A DNA stretch of 7,193 nucleotides from Veillonellaceae bacterium UBA5809 (GCA_002417965.1 DIDD01000070.1:1-7193), one strand, 5' to 3'; positions 1 to 5,649 are shown, counted from the stretch's first letter. Made by a program: numbers and translations. Notes: generated by a model from the sequence alone, not told the origin.

Positions 1-130
1 CCCGGGCCGCTTCCGAGCTGCCTCTTTCAATGGCTTTCCTGAGATAGGCGGCAGCCCGTTCAAAATTCCTGATTTTTCTGTAATTTTTCCCCAGCCGGCA
101 CCACTGCGCCGAAACAGCAGGTTCTCCCAT
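1..130 (-). CDS. TPR/Sel1-like repeat protein, N-terminal fragment (runs off left edge)
   Basis: An open frame starts at the ATG at 130-128 and stays open for 43 codons to the window edge. A good ribosome-binding site (AGGAGAT, complement of about 134-140) lies 4 to 6 bases upstream and fixes the start. The peptide has the look of a helical tetratricopeptide or Sel1-type repeat: AQWCRLGKNYRKIRNFERAA followed by AYLRKAIERGSSEAA. This matches the repeat pattern of small residue, Leu-Gly, Tyr, Ala, Tyr, (R/K)KAIE-G and Ala. Such repeats are protein-interaction scaffolds, so a partner cannot be named from this fragment. There is no signal peptide at this start, so the protein is probably cytoplasmic unless it is anchored further on. 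It is transcribed divergently from the exported protein at 291. The start and frame are convincing; the family call rests on about one repeat. Confidence 0.6.
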   Translation of the reverse strand, partial: MGEPAVSAQWCRLGKNYRKIRNFERAAAYLRKAIERGSSEAAR

Positions 131-171
131 AAGTATCTCCTATTCTTGATCTGCAGCATTCTCTTTTCTAT

Positions 172-177
172 ATTATA
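172..177 (-). promoter_or_regulatory. Possible -10 box for the TPR-like gene
   Basis: The complement reads TATAAT, a perfect -10 hexamer, about 40 bases upstream of the ATG at 130. The hexamer at the expected -35 distance is poor (TGGCGG), so the promoter may depend on an activator or be weak. Confidence 0.35.
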
Positions 178-199
178 ATCCCCAAAAGCTCTGCCCGCC

Positions 200-211
200 A
201 CAGAATTCTGT
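200..211. promoter_or_regulatory. Palindrome between divergent promoters, operator candidate
   Basis: ACAGAATTCTGT is a perfect 12-bp palindrome. Allowing one bulged T it extends to a GCC/GGC pair (197-215). It lies in the 160-base divergent gap, touches the -35 box of the rightward promoter (TTGGCA at 211-216) and sits upstream of the leftward -10. This is where a repressor or a shared regulator of both genes would bind. I do not recognise it as a known operator. Confidence 0.3.
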
Positions 212-239
212 TGGCAAACGGGAGCGACTCTGTTATAGT
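211..239 (+). promoter_or_regulatory. Sigma-A type promoter for the exported protein gene
   Basis: TTGGCA (211-216) and TATAGT (234-239) are separated by exactly 17 bases. Each is one mismatch from consensus. The transcript would begin near 246 and leave a leader of about 45 bases before the ATG at 291. Confidence 0.7.
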
Positions 240-290
240 GTAAGCAGAGTTTGTCAGAACTGTCCGAATATTTTAAACGGGGTGATTCCA

Positions 291-917
291 ATGAAAAAAA
301 GCATTTCTCTTACTGCAGCCATGATTTTTTCTCTGGCCGTCTTTCCGGCAGCTGCTGAAGATTTCTCAGGCTATGATCTGTCGGGAGTTTCTTCCCGCAC
401 TTCTTCCATGATTCCTGACTATCAGGAAAATGAAGAAAATTTTTATACAACGGCGGATTATGTTCCGCTCCGGGGCGACACGATTTCCCTGCCCGGTCTT
501 TCCGTCCCCTCTCATCCGGCCATGGTGGGGGCCAGCGTCCGTTTCTATCTGGACCGCCGCTCCATCCGTCCGGCGGACGCCGGACATCCGGGGCAGGTAT
601 CCATGAATGTGGCGGCCGTCATTCACCGCACCGTAGGTCCCCGGTACAACGGCCTTTCTCTGTACCGGATCCGTCTGGTCATGTCCTATGACAGCATAAC
701 GCCGTCCAGCGTCACAGTGACCGCCTACCCTCTGATCAATGCCATCGACGGTCAGGGACAGGTGCAGTACCGGCGGCTTTCTCCTTCTGCCGTCCAGCGG
801 CTGAAGAATGAACTGTTTGTCAATAAGACCGCTGCCTATGCAGCTGCTTATGCTTACAGCCAGGTTTTTGGAAAGAACCTGCCCGCCCAGGCGGATTATA
901 CATTCCGCACAGAATAA
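291..917 (+). CDS. Exported protein of unknown function
   Basis: I do not recognise this 208-residue protein. The first 22 residues form a classical signal peptide: MKK, a hydrophobic stretch (ISLTAAMIFSLAVF), then PAAA before EDF. Signal peptidase I cleavage is expected after Ala22, and no lipobox Cys is present. The mature part has no cysteine and no further membrane segment. It is rich in Tyr, Ser and Pro and looks like alternating beta strands around residues 80-150 (VRFYLDRRS, VSMNVAAVIHRTV, LYRIRLVMSYDS, VTVTAYPLINA), followed by a helical Ala/Tyr segment (AAYAAAYAYSQVFG). A GTG at 282 is in frame, but it lies within the ribosome-binding site GGGGTG (279-284); the ATG at 291 is the sensible start, 6 bases downstream. 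The gene ends with tandem TAA codons and has its own promoter and terminator. A small periplasmic or cell-surface protein is likely. Confidence 0.8.
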   Translation: MKKSISLTAAMIFSLAVFPAAAEDFSGYDLSGVSSRTSSMIPDYQENEENFYTTADYVPLRGDTISLPGLSVPSHPAMVGASVRFYLDRRSIRPADAGHPGQVSMNVAAVIHRTVGPRYNGLSLYRIRLVMSYDSITPSSVTVTAYPLINAIDGQGQVQYRRLSPSAVQRLKNELFVNKTAAYAAAYAYSQVFGKNLPAQADYTFRTE

Positions 918-926
918 TAACCCATC

Positions 927-961
927 AAAAAATATCCCCGCCGTTTCCGGCGGGGATATTT
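927..961. terminator. Bidirectional intrinsic terminator
   Basis: A perfect 14-bp stem (930-943 with 948-961) encloses a TTTC loop and has a GC-rich core CCCCGCCG/CGGCGGGG. An A-run (927-932) precedes it, which gives a U-run to minus-strand transcripts. The plus-strand side ends in GATATTT. It sits between converging genes, 10 bases after the exported protein stop and 12 bases after the thioredoxin stop, and so serves both. Confidence 0.9.
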
Positions 962-972
962 CATAAGCTCAG

Positions 973-1284
973 TCACCCTTTGTTCTTTTCAATAAAGGCC
1001 TGAATATCAGGATAAGACAGATATCCTACAAACTGATCCTTGGCTTCTCCGTCTTTAAAGAAAATGACCGTGGGAATGGTATCCACCTCAAAACGGGCTG
1101 CCAGTTCCTGTTCTTCATCACAGTTGACTTCATAAAACGGAAAATCCGCTCCTTCGGCCGCTTTTTCCAGAAGCGGGTGAATTTTTCTGCAGTAGCCGCA
1201 CCAGGGCGCACTGAAATCTATAATTACATTTCCCTTGGCAATGGCCTCATCAAACTGACTGGTCGTTACAGGCTGAATTTTCAT
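973..1284 (-). CDS. Thioredoxin-family protein with WCGYC active site
   Basis: This 103-residue, single-domain protein has the whole thioredoxin fold and the family's usual length. The active site is W28-C29-G30-Y31-C32, preceded by the buried Asp (D23 in VIIDFSAPW). Pro37 follows, and the cis-proline loop is T69-I70-P71-T72. The C-terminal G79 and G87 turns are also in place. It should act as a cytoplasmic thiol-disulfide reductant or exchange protein. Tyr replaces the Pro of the classical WCGPC motif, which suggests a redox potential or partner range unlike TrxA. An additional cysteine, Cys55 (VNCDEE), lies outside the active site. In-frame ATGs at 1317, 1308 and 1293 are less likely starts: the ATG at 1284 has AAAGGA 8 bases upstream. 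The gene is monocistronic with its own promoter and terminator. No thioredoxin reductase is nearby, so the electron donor is unknown. Confidence 0.9.
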   Translation of the reverse strand: MKIQPVTTSQFDEAIAKGNVIIDFSAPWCGYCRKIHPLLEKAAEGADFPFYEVNCDEEQELAARFEVDTIPTVIFFKDGEAKDQFVGYLSYPDIQAFIEKNKG

Positions 1285-1357
1285 GGCAATCATCCTTTCT
1301 CTTTTCATTTTTATCATTGATTTTTTGATTGGCTGTTGAGTTAATCTTACTTTATTG

Positions 1358-1386
1358 AGTATACATTATATATCGATATATGTCAA
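1358..1386 (-). promoter_or_regulatory. Strong sigma-A promoter for the thioredoxin gene
   Basis: On the minus strand a perfect -35 TTGACA (complement of 1381-1386) is followed, after exactly 17 bases, by the -10 TATACT (complement of 1358-1363). Transcription would start near 1351 and give a leader of about 67 bases. The spacer is entirely A/T apart from the central CG and the last base. Confidence 0.8.
1368..1381. promoter_or_regulatory. Palindrome inside the thioredoxin promoter, operator candidate
   Basis: ATATATCGATATAT is a perfect 14-bp palindrome centred on CG at 1374-1375. It lies between the -35 and -10 boxes, where a bound dimer would block RNA polymerase. AT-rich palindromes of this kind are used by winged-helix dimers such as ArsR or PadR family regulators, but the regulator cannot be named here. 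Confidence 0.35.
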
Positions 1387-1402
1387 TATCCGTAAATCCG
1401 CC

Positions 1403-1438
1403 CATAGGAAAAATACCCGCCTTTCAGCGGGTATTTTT
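1403..1438 (-). terminator. Intrinsic terminator of the CDF transporter gene
   Basis: A perfect 12-bp stem (1409-1420 with 1427-1438) closes a six-base loop; the core is ACCCGC/GCGGGT. On the minus strand the stem begins at the last base of the transporter's TGA stop and ends in TTTTT, which serves as the U-tract. Both arms have A/T tails, so it could also work in the other direction, but no plus-strand gene needs it. Confidence 0.85.
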
Positions 1439-2382
1439 CATGTTGCGTTTCCCTGCAGTTGGTAGTCCTTTGCCATCCACCGCCGGGTCGTTGTAAAGGT
1501 AATGGTAACCCATTTCTGCTCCGGATCATATCCGATAGCCCGGTCAATCTGGTTGCGGATACGGTCAAAAGCGGCCAGATCCTGCTCCGGATAGTCCTTG
1601 GGCAGCAGAATATCAATCTCAATGATTTTTGTATTCCCGTACTGCTGCACGCTGGATACATAATCTTTAAAATGAAAGCGTTTCATAAAATCGTCCATCA
1701 CCTGCTGCACATGCTCATGGACGTCTTCCGGCGCTTCGCCCAGAATCTGGCGGCACGAGGGAAGAAGAATATGAAATGTAGGAATCAGCATCTGAATGGA
1801 CAGGGCAATCATAATCATAGGGTCTACATACTGTCCCACCCATGCATAGGAAGTGCGCTCTGCCAGAAATGCCAGGACAAAGCTGACAAGCAGTCCTCCA
1901 GACAGTCCCGCATCAATGGACCAGCTCACATTGTCAAAATGCACCAGATTTGACTGCACTGTCTTATTGCGGTGTTTTACATAGAGATAAAACATCATAT
2001 CCGCTGCCGTAAAGAACAGCGCATAATAAACAGCAATGCCGAAATTCATAGTATTTCCGCCGCTCATCAGTCCCTGTACGCCTGATACAAAAGCATACAC
2101 AATAATCAGGAAAGTAAACAGCCCTTCTGCAAACAACACCAGCGGTTCAAACTGCCAGTAGCCGAACTGAAACTTCCGGCTCGTTTCATGAGTGATCAGA
2201 CGCGATGTCTTCCACATCAGGCATTTAATAAAAACCGCTACAAAGGAAAAAATTCCGTCAATCAGTATAGCATGAGAATTGCTCAGCACCCCCATTACCG
2301 TACCGCCGACAGCCACAAGCAACATCATGGCAGCAGACTGCATCAGCAGTCTCTGTTCCATGGCCTGCATATCGGTATCCAT
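1438..2382 (-). CDS. CDF-family cation efflux transporter (COG3965-like)
   Basis: This 314-residue membrane protein should export divalent metal ions by proton antiport. About six transmembrane helices span residues 15-205, and a cytoplasmic ferredoxin-like domain follows (about 218-300). Recognisable CDF landmarks are SNSHAILIDGIFS in TM2 (D42, S46), FQFGYWQFEPLVLFAEGL leading into TM3, NVSWSIDAGLSGG in TM5 (S153, D157) and YVDP (D187) before TM6. In well-studied CDF proteins such as YiiP the metal site is DxxxD plus HxxxD. Here it reads DxxxS plus SxxxD, as I recall for the COG3965 branch, so the ion is uncertain (Zn, Co, Mn or Fe). The frame stays open for 29 codons upstream, but the ATG at 2382 has GGAGG 7 bases ahead and is the start. 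The gene is alone behind a long leader and carries a metal-regulator-like operator at its promoter. Confidence 0.85.
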   Translation of the reverse strand: MDTDMQAMEQRLLMQSAAMMLLVAVGGTVMGVLSNSHAILIDGIFSFVAVFIKCLMWKTSRLITHETSRKFQFGYWQFEPLVLFAEGLFTFLIIVYAFVSGVQGLMSGGNTMNFGIAVYYALFFTAADMMFYLYVKHRNKTVQSNLVHFDNVSWSIDAGLSGGLLVSFVLAFLAERTSYAWVGQYVDPMIMIALSIQMLIPTFHILLPSCRQILGEAPEDVHEHVQQVMDDFMKRFHFKDYVSSVQQYGNTKIIEIDILLPKDYPEQDLAAFDRIRNQIDRAIGYDPEQKWVTITFTTTRRWMAKDYQLQGNAT

Positions 2383-2453
2383 GGTATAACCTCCAGATCT
2401 CTTCGGAAACTTCGGGGATCCCCGTCTCCGACGGCAGCGCTTCAATCCGTTAT

Positions 2454-2570
2454 TCAGGCAGAAGAACACACTGAGCTGTCCTCTTCTTCCTGCGGCTGTG
2501 CGCCTGCCCCGTCCTAAATGGCCGGAGCCTCTCCTCTTTTATGTTTTGATTCGCCTTTCATCTGATACAG
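2454..2570 (-). other. Possible leader peptide or decayed small ORF interrupted by TAG
   Basis: Behind the AGGAGGAGGA site a frame opens at CTG (2570) or ATG (2561) and reads MKGESKHKRGEAPAI to a TAG at 2516-2514. The same frame then continues for another 19 codons (DGAGAQPQEEEDSSVCSSA) to a TGA at 2456-2454. The ATG is about 18 bases from the Shine-Dalgarno site, which is too far; CTG is 9 bases away. It may be a short regulatory peptide, a gene remnant, or chance. Confidence 0.2.
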
Positions 2571-2604
2571 ATTTGATGGCTCCTCCTCCTTATTGATCTC
2601 TTTT

Positions 2605-2616
2605 GTACATGTGTAC
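2605..2616. promoter_or_regulatory. CopY/BlaI-type operator match (TACA-N2-TGTA)
   Basis: GTACA-TG-TGTAC is a perfect inverted repeat. Its core TACATGTGTA fits the cop box TACAnnTGTA bound by CopY-type copper-responsive repressors and resembles the sites of the related BlaI/MecI family. It lies about 8 to 20 bases downstream of the predicted start point of the CDF transporter transcript, a classical repressor position. The bases beyond the core do not follow the extended cop box consensus. No CopY-like regulator gene is in the window. Confidence 0.4.
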
Positions 2617-2630
2617 TATCTTACATACCT

Positions 2631-2659
2631 ATTATACGCCTTCCTCCTAAAATAAGCAA
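2631..2659 (-). promoter_or_regulatory. Promoter of the CDF transporter gene
   Basis: The complement of 2631-2636 is a perfect TATAAT. Seventeen bases upstream is TTGCTT (complement of 2654-2659), a weak -35 that keeps only TTG. A strong -10 with a weak -35 next to an operator-like repeat fits a regulated promoter. Confidence 0.5.
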
Positions 2660-2690
2660 ATTTTGTAAGGGATATTTATTTTTTCTATAA

Positions 2691-2737
2691 TCAAAAAATC
2701 TGCGGGAGAAAAACCTTTCCGGTTTTCCTCCCGCAGA
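2691..2737 (-). terminator. Intrinsic terminator of the glmS-trpS transcript
   Basis: A 17-bp stem (2699-2715 with 2721-2737) with one A-C mismatch and a five-base loop starts 8 bases after the trpS stop. On the minus strand it is followed by ATTTTTTGA. This is the best terminator for the upstream trpS gene and also insulates the CDF promoter beyond it. Confidence 0.92.
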
Positions 2738-2745
2738 CTGCGGAT

Positions 2746-3738
2746 TCAGCGGTACAAACCCATGGCATGAATGGCGCGGGTATATGTGGCATGGGCCTTT
2801 GCCTCTGCTTTTTCCCGCCCTTCATCCAGGATCCGGTCCAGTTCGGGGCTTCCCGTAAGTTCATGGTACCGCTCCAGAATCGGAGCCATCTCCCCGACAA
2901 TCAGATCCGTCAGATCTTTTTTAAAGATGCCGTATCCTTTTCCTTCGTAGTCTCTTTCAATATCTTCATAGCTTTTCCCTGACAGGGCCGCATAAATGCT
3001 CATCAGGTTGGAGACGCCCGGCTGTGTTTCCTTGTCATAATGGACATGCCCCAGAGAGTCTGTGACCGCCCGCTTGATTTTTTTCACAATGGTGTCTGTA
3101 TCATCCAGCATATGGATAGTCGCCCATTCGTTGTCATCGGATTTGCTCATTTTACTGGAAGGATCCTGAAGACTCATGACACGCGCCCCCCCCTGGGGAG
3201 CCCACATCTTCGGAAGAGTGAAGACTTCTCCGTATTTCCGGTTGAATCTTTCCGCCAGATCGCGGGTAATTTCCATATGCTGCGTCTGGTCTTCCCCCAC
3301 GGGAACCAGGGTTGTCTGGTACAGAAGAATATCCGCCGCCATAAGAGGCGGATAGGTCATCAGACCCAGGGGAATAAAGCCTTCCTTGGCTTCTTCCTTG
3401 CGCGCCTTGGATTTATACTGGGTCATACGCTCCATTTCACCCACATAGCTGGTGCAGATCATCATCCATCCCAGCAGGGCATGTTCCGGCACTTCAGACT
3501 GCACAAAAATCGTCGCTTTTTTCGGATCCATGCCGCAGGCTATATAAAGCGCCGCCAGGTTCCTGGTCCGTTCATGAAGCAGAGCCGCTTCCTGGGGCAC
3601 CGTAATGGCGTGCTGGTTCACAATGCAGTAGTAACATTCCGCTTTTTCCTGAAAAGGAATAAAATTTCTCAATGCTCCCAGATAATTGCCCAGTGTCAGG
3701 CTGCCGCTGGGCTGTATGCCGGAAAAGATAACGTCCAT
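2746..3738 (-). CDS. trpS: Tryptophanyl-tRNA synthetase
   Basis: This 330-residue class Ic synthetase activates tryptophan with ATP and charges tRNA-Trp in the cytoplasm. The N-terminus reads IFSGIQPSGSLTLGNYLGAL, with the HIGH-equivalent TLGN at residues 15-18. The KMSKS loop is at 196-200 (DPSSKMSKSDDN). MAADILLY (133-140) holds D136, the expected tryptophan-indole contact, and VGEDQTQH (147-154) follows in the ATP/Trp pocket. The C-terminal helical domain has the usual KPGVSNL-like and YEGKGYG segments (235-270). Length and motifs match the Bacillus/Geobacillus type throughout, so it is complete. AGGAGG lies 9 bases before the ATG. It follows glmS by 59 bases and most likely shares its transcript, as no promoter or T-box leader fits in the gap. 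A run of eight G residues (complement of 3186-3193) encodes part of PQGGAR without disturbing the frame. Confidence 0.97.
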   Translation of the reverse strand: MDVIFSGIQPSGSLTLGNYLGALRNFIPFQEKAECYYCIVNQHAITVPQEAALLHERTRNLAALYIACGMDPKKATIFVQSEVPEHALLGWMMICTSYVGEMERMTQYKSKARKEEAKEGFIPLGLMTYPPLMAADILLYQTTLVPVGEDQTQHMEITRDLAERFNRKYGEVFTLPKMWAPQGGARVMSLQDPSSKMSKSDDNEWATIHMLDDTDTIVKKIKRAVTDSLGHVHYDKETQPGVSNLMSIYAALSGKSYEDIERDYEGKGYGIFKKDLTDLIVGEMAPILERYHELTGSPELDRILDEGREKAEAKAHATYTRAIHAMGLYR

Positions 3739-3743
3739 TCACA

Positions 3744-3787
3744 GGTCCCTCCTTGAAAGGGGGACCGCCGCATAAACGGCGGTCCCC
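3744..3787 (-). promoter_or_regulatory. Alternative hairpins at the glmS/trpS junction
   Basis: Between the glmS stop and the trpS start is a perfect 11-bp GC stem (3760-3770 with 3777-3787, loop CATAAA on the plus strand). On the minus strand no U-run follows, so it is not a normal terminator. Its downstream arm can instead pair with the trpS ribosome-binding site: 3744-3766 forms a second hairpin, GGTCCC with GGGACC plus inner pairs, that includes the AGGAGG. The two structures exclude each other. Confidence 0.5.
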
Positions 3788-3797
3788 GGTGTTCATT

Positions 3798-5624
3798 TTA
3801 TTCTACCGTAACCGATTTGGCCAGATTACGGGGTTTATCTACATCATTGCCTCTTTTGACACCGGTGTAGTATGCCAGAAGCTGCATGGGAATGACAGAA
3901 AGAATAGGAGCAATAAATCCGCTGACCCGGGGAATCCGTATGGTTTCCGTCACGTATTTCTCCAGTTCCCGGTCATCGTCAAAGCCGATTCCGATCACTT
4001 CCGCATTGCGGGCCCGCACTTCCTGTATATTGCTGTACATCTTTGACTTCACATCGTCCTGGGTAGCCACCGCGATGACCGGTGTTTCAGGAACAATCAG
4101 GGCCAGCGTGCCGTGCTTCAGTTCTCCGCCGGCATAGGCTTCCGCATGAATATAAGAAATTTCCTTCAGCTTCAGGGCGCCTTCCATGGCAATGGCATAG
4201 TCAATAGACCGCCCGATATAGAATACATCCTTCACCTTTGTCAGATGATCCGCCAACCCTGCAATATACTGGCTGTTTTCCAGAATTTTTTCAATCTTTT
4301 CCGGCAGTGTCTGCAGGGCTTTGACCACATCCTGCACCTGCTCATTGGTGACCGTGCCTTTTAGCTGTCCCATATAGAGCGCCAGCATGAGAAGAGCCAC
4401 CAGCTGTGTGGTGTAGGCCTTGGTGGATGCCACGGCAATTTCCGGCCCCGCCAGTGTATAAATGACGCGGTCCGCCTCCCGGGCAATGGATGAGCCGATG
4501 GAATTTGTAACGGCGATGCTCCGTGCTCCCAGACGGCGGGCTTCCTTCAGCGCTGCCAGGGTATCAATGGTCTCCCCTGACTGGCTGATGACCACAGCCA
4601 GTGTTCTCTCTGTGGTCAGAGGCCGGCGGTATCTGTATTCGGAAGCAATGTCGACTTCAACGGGAATGCGGGCAAACTGTTCAATATAATGCTTGGCCAC
4701 CAGACCCGCATGATAAGCAGTCCCGCAGGCTGTGATGAGAATATTGTCCATTCCCATGAGGTCGGATTTATTCCAGTTCAGCGTATCAAAAACGATCTGG
4801 CTGTCCTGGCCGATATGAATGTTCACCGTATCCCGGACTGCTTTGGGCTGCTCATAAATTTCCTTCAGCATGAAATGGGGATACCCGCCCTTTTCCGCCG
4901 CTTCCGCCGACCATGTCACTTCATGAATCTTTTTGGATACAGGAAGTCCCTCTCCGTCATAAACGGATACGCCGGTCTTCCTGACAACAGCCATTTCCCC
5001 GTCATTCAGAATATAAATTCTCCGGGTATGGCTGATCACTGCGGGAATATCGGAAGCGATGAAGTTTTCTCCCTGGCCCAGTCCGATGATGAGGGGATTG
5101 TCTTTTTTGGTGCATATGATCGTATCCGGCTGAGCCGCATCCATAAAGACCAGCGTGTAGGATCCGGTGATCCGCGCAATGACCTTCCGCACGGTGGACA
5201 GAAAATCACCGTCATCCAGTTCTTCCGCCAGATGGGCCACAACTTCCGTGTCTGTTTCGGACTTGAAGATATGCCCCTTTTCCAGCAGTTCCTTTTTGAT
5301 TTCCATATAGTTTTCGATAATGCCGTTATGAACGACTACAAAGTGGTTATGGCAGTCTCCATGGGGATGGGCATTGACATCGGAAGGCCCCCCGTGGGTT
5401 GCCCAGCGCGTATGTCCGATACCGATTTTTCCGTGCAGCGGATGGGTCTCCAGGACTTTTTCCAGATTGGCCAGACGGCCCATCTTTTTCTCAATCTGAA
5501 TCTTTCCCTGGTCATACACGGCAATACCTGCCGAATCATATCCTCTATATTCCAGACGTCTGAGTCCTTCAATTAAAAAGTCGGAAGCTTCCTTTTCTCC
5601 TACATAGCCAACGATACCACACAT
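3798..5624 (-). CDS. glmS: Glutamine--fructose-6-phosphate aminotransferase (isomerizing)
   Basis: GlmS makes glucosamine-6-phosphate from fructose-6-phosphate and glutamine, the first step towards UDP-GlcNAc for peptidoglycan. The 608-residue length is normal for the family. The N-terminal glutaminase domain (about 1-230) starts MCGIVGY, with Cys2 as the nucleophile after Met removal. RGYDSAGI (27-34), HTRWATHG (71-78), HNGIIENY (99-106) and SETDTEV (122-128) follow. The isomerase half has two SIS domains: CGTAYHAG (300-307) and SQSGETIDT (348-356), then GRSIDYAIAMEGALKLKEIS with HAEAYAGGELKHG (471-505). The C-terminus DKPRNLAKSVTVE is the conserved tail that closes the active site. AAGGAGG lies 11 bases before the ATG. 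The leader is about 55 bases, too short for a glmS ribozyme. It is first in a glmS-trpS transcript. Confidence 0.98.
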   Translation of the reverse strand: MCGIVGYVGEKEASDFLIEGLRRLEYRGYDSAGIAVYDQGKIQIEKKMGRLANLEKVLETHPLHGKIGIGHTRWATHGGPSDVNAHPHGDCHNHFVVVHNGIIENYMEIKKELLEKGHIFKSETDTEVVAHLAEELDDGDFLSTVRKVIARITGSYTLVFMDAAQPDTIICTKKDNPLIIGLGQGENFIASDIPAVISHTRRIYILNDGEMAVVRKTGVSVYDGEGLPVSKKIHEVTWSAEAAEKGGYPHFMLKEIYEQPKAVRDTVNIHIGQDSQIVFDTLNWNKSDLMGMDNILITACGTAYHAGLVAKHYIEQFARIPVEVDIASEYRYRRPLTTERTLAVVISQSGETIDTLAALKEARRLGARSIAVTNSIGSSIAREADRVIYTLAGPEIAVASTKAYTTQLVALLMLALYMGQLKGTVTNEQVQDVVKALQTLPEKIEKILENSQYIAGLADHLTKVKDVFYIGRSIDYAIAMEGALKLKEISYIHAEAYAGGELKHGTLALIVPETPVIAVATQDDVKSKMYSNIQEVRARNAEVIGIGFDDDRELEKYVTETIRIPRVSGFIAPILSVIPMQLLAYYTGVKRGNDVDKPRNLAKSVTVE

Positions 5625-5649
5625 AAATGGTTGTTCCTCCTTGGTCTCC

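Larger units (their letters stand above)
2383..2625 (-). promoter_or_regulatory. Long structured 5' leader of the CDF transporter mRNA
   Basis: About 240 bases lie between the predicted transcription start and the transporter ATG, with no convincing gene. Visible elements, in transcript order, are a strong AGGAGGAGGA site (complement of about 2581-2590) with no standard start codon at normal spacing and a 9-bp hairpin with one bulge (2458-2466 with 2484-2493, 17-base loop). After these come the palindrome CGGGGATCCCCG (2413-2424) and the transporter's own GGAGG (2390-2394). The length and hairpins suggest post-transcriptional control, possibly by metal, but I could not match it to a known riboswitch. 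Confidence 0.4.

Noticed and set aside
2383..2469. N-terminal extension of 29 residues on the CDF transporter (start at 2469)
   Set aside because: The extension is Arg/Lys-rich, low in coding character and lacks a ribosome-binding site, while the ATG at 2382 has GGAGG at 7 bases.
2420..2530. NiCo riboswitch in the CDF leader (GCAGGC, CAGCC and GGACAG words present)
   Set aside because: The words are there in part, but I could not form the closing stem or the four-way junction around them. The resemblance is probably due to GC-rich sequence.
3759..3787. Intrinsic terminator between glmS and trpS
   Set aside because: The stem is strong, but on the minus strand it is followed by CCTTTCAAGG, not a U-run, and trpS has no promoter of its own in the gap.
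3572..3796. Frame with ATG just after the glmS stop, reading MNTGDRRLCGGPPFKEG
   Set aside because: It has no ribosome-binding site, runs through the hairpin and then lies out of frame inside trpS.
4689..5576. Long open frame of 295 codons on the plus strand
   Set aside because: It is antisense to glmS, has no ribosome-binding site and shows no family motif; it results from the codon use of the real gene. The long plus-strand frames opposite trpS, sppA and the CDF gene are of the same kind.
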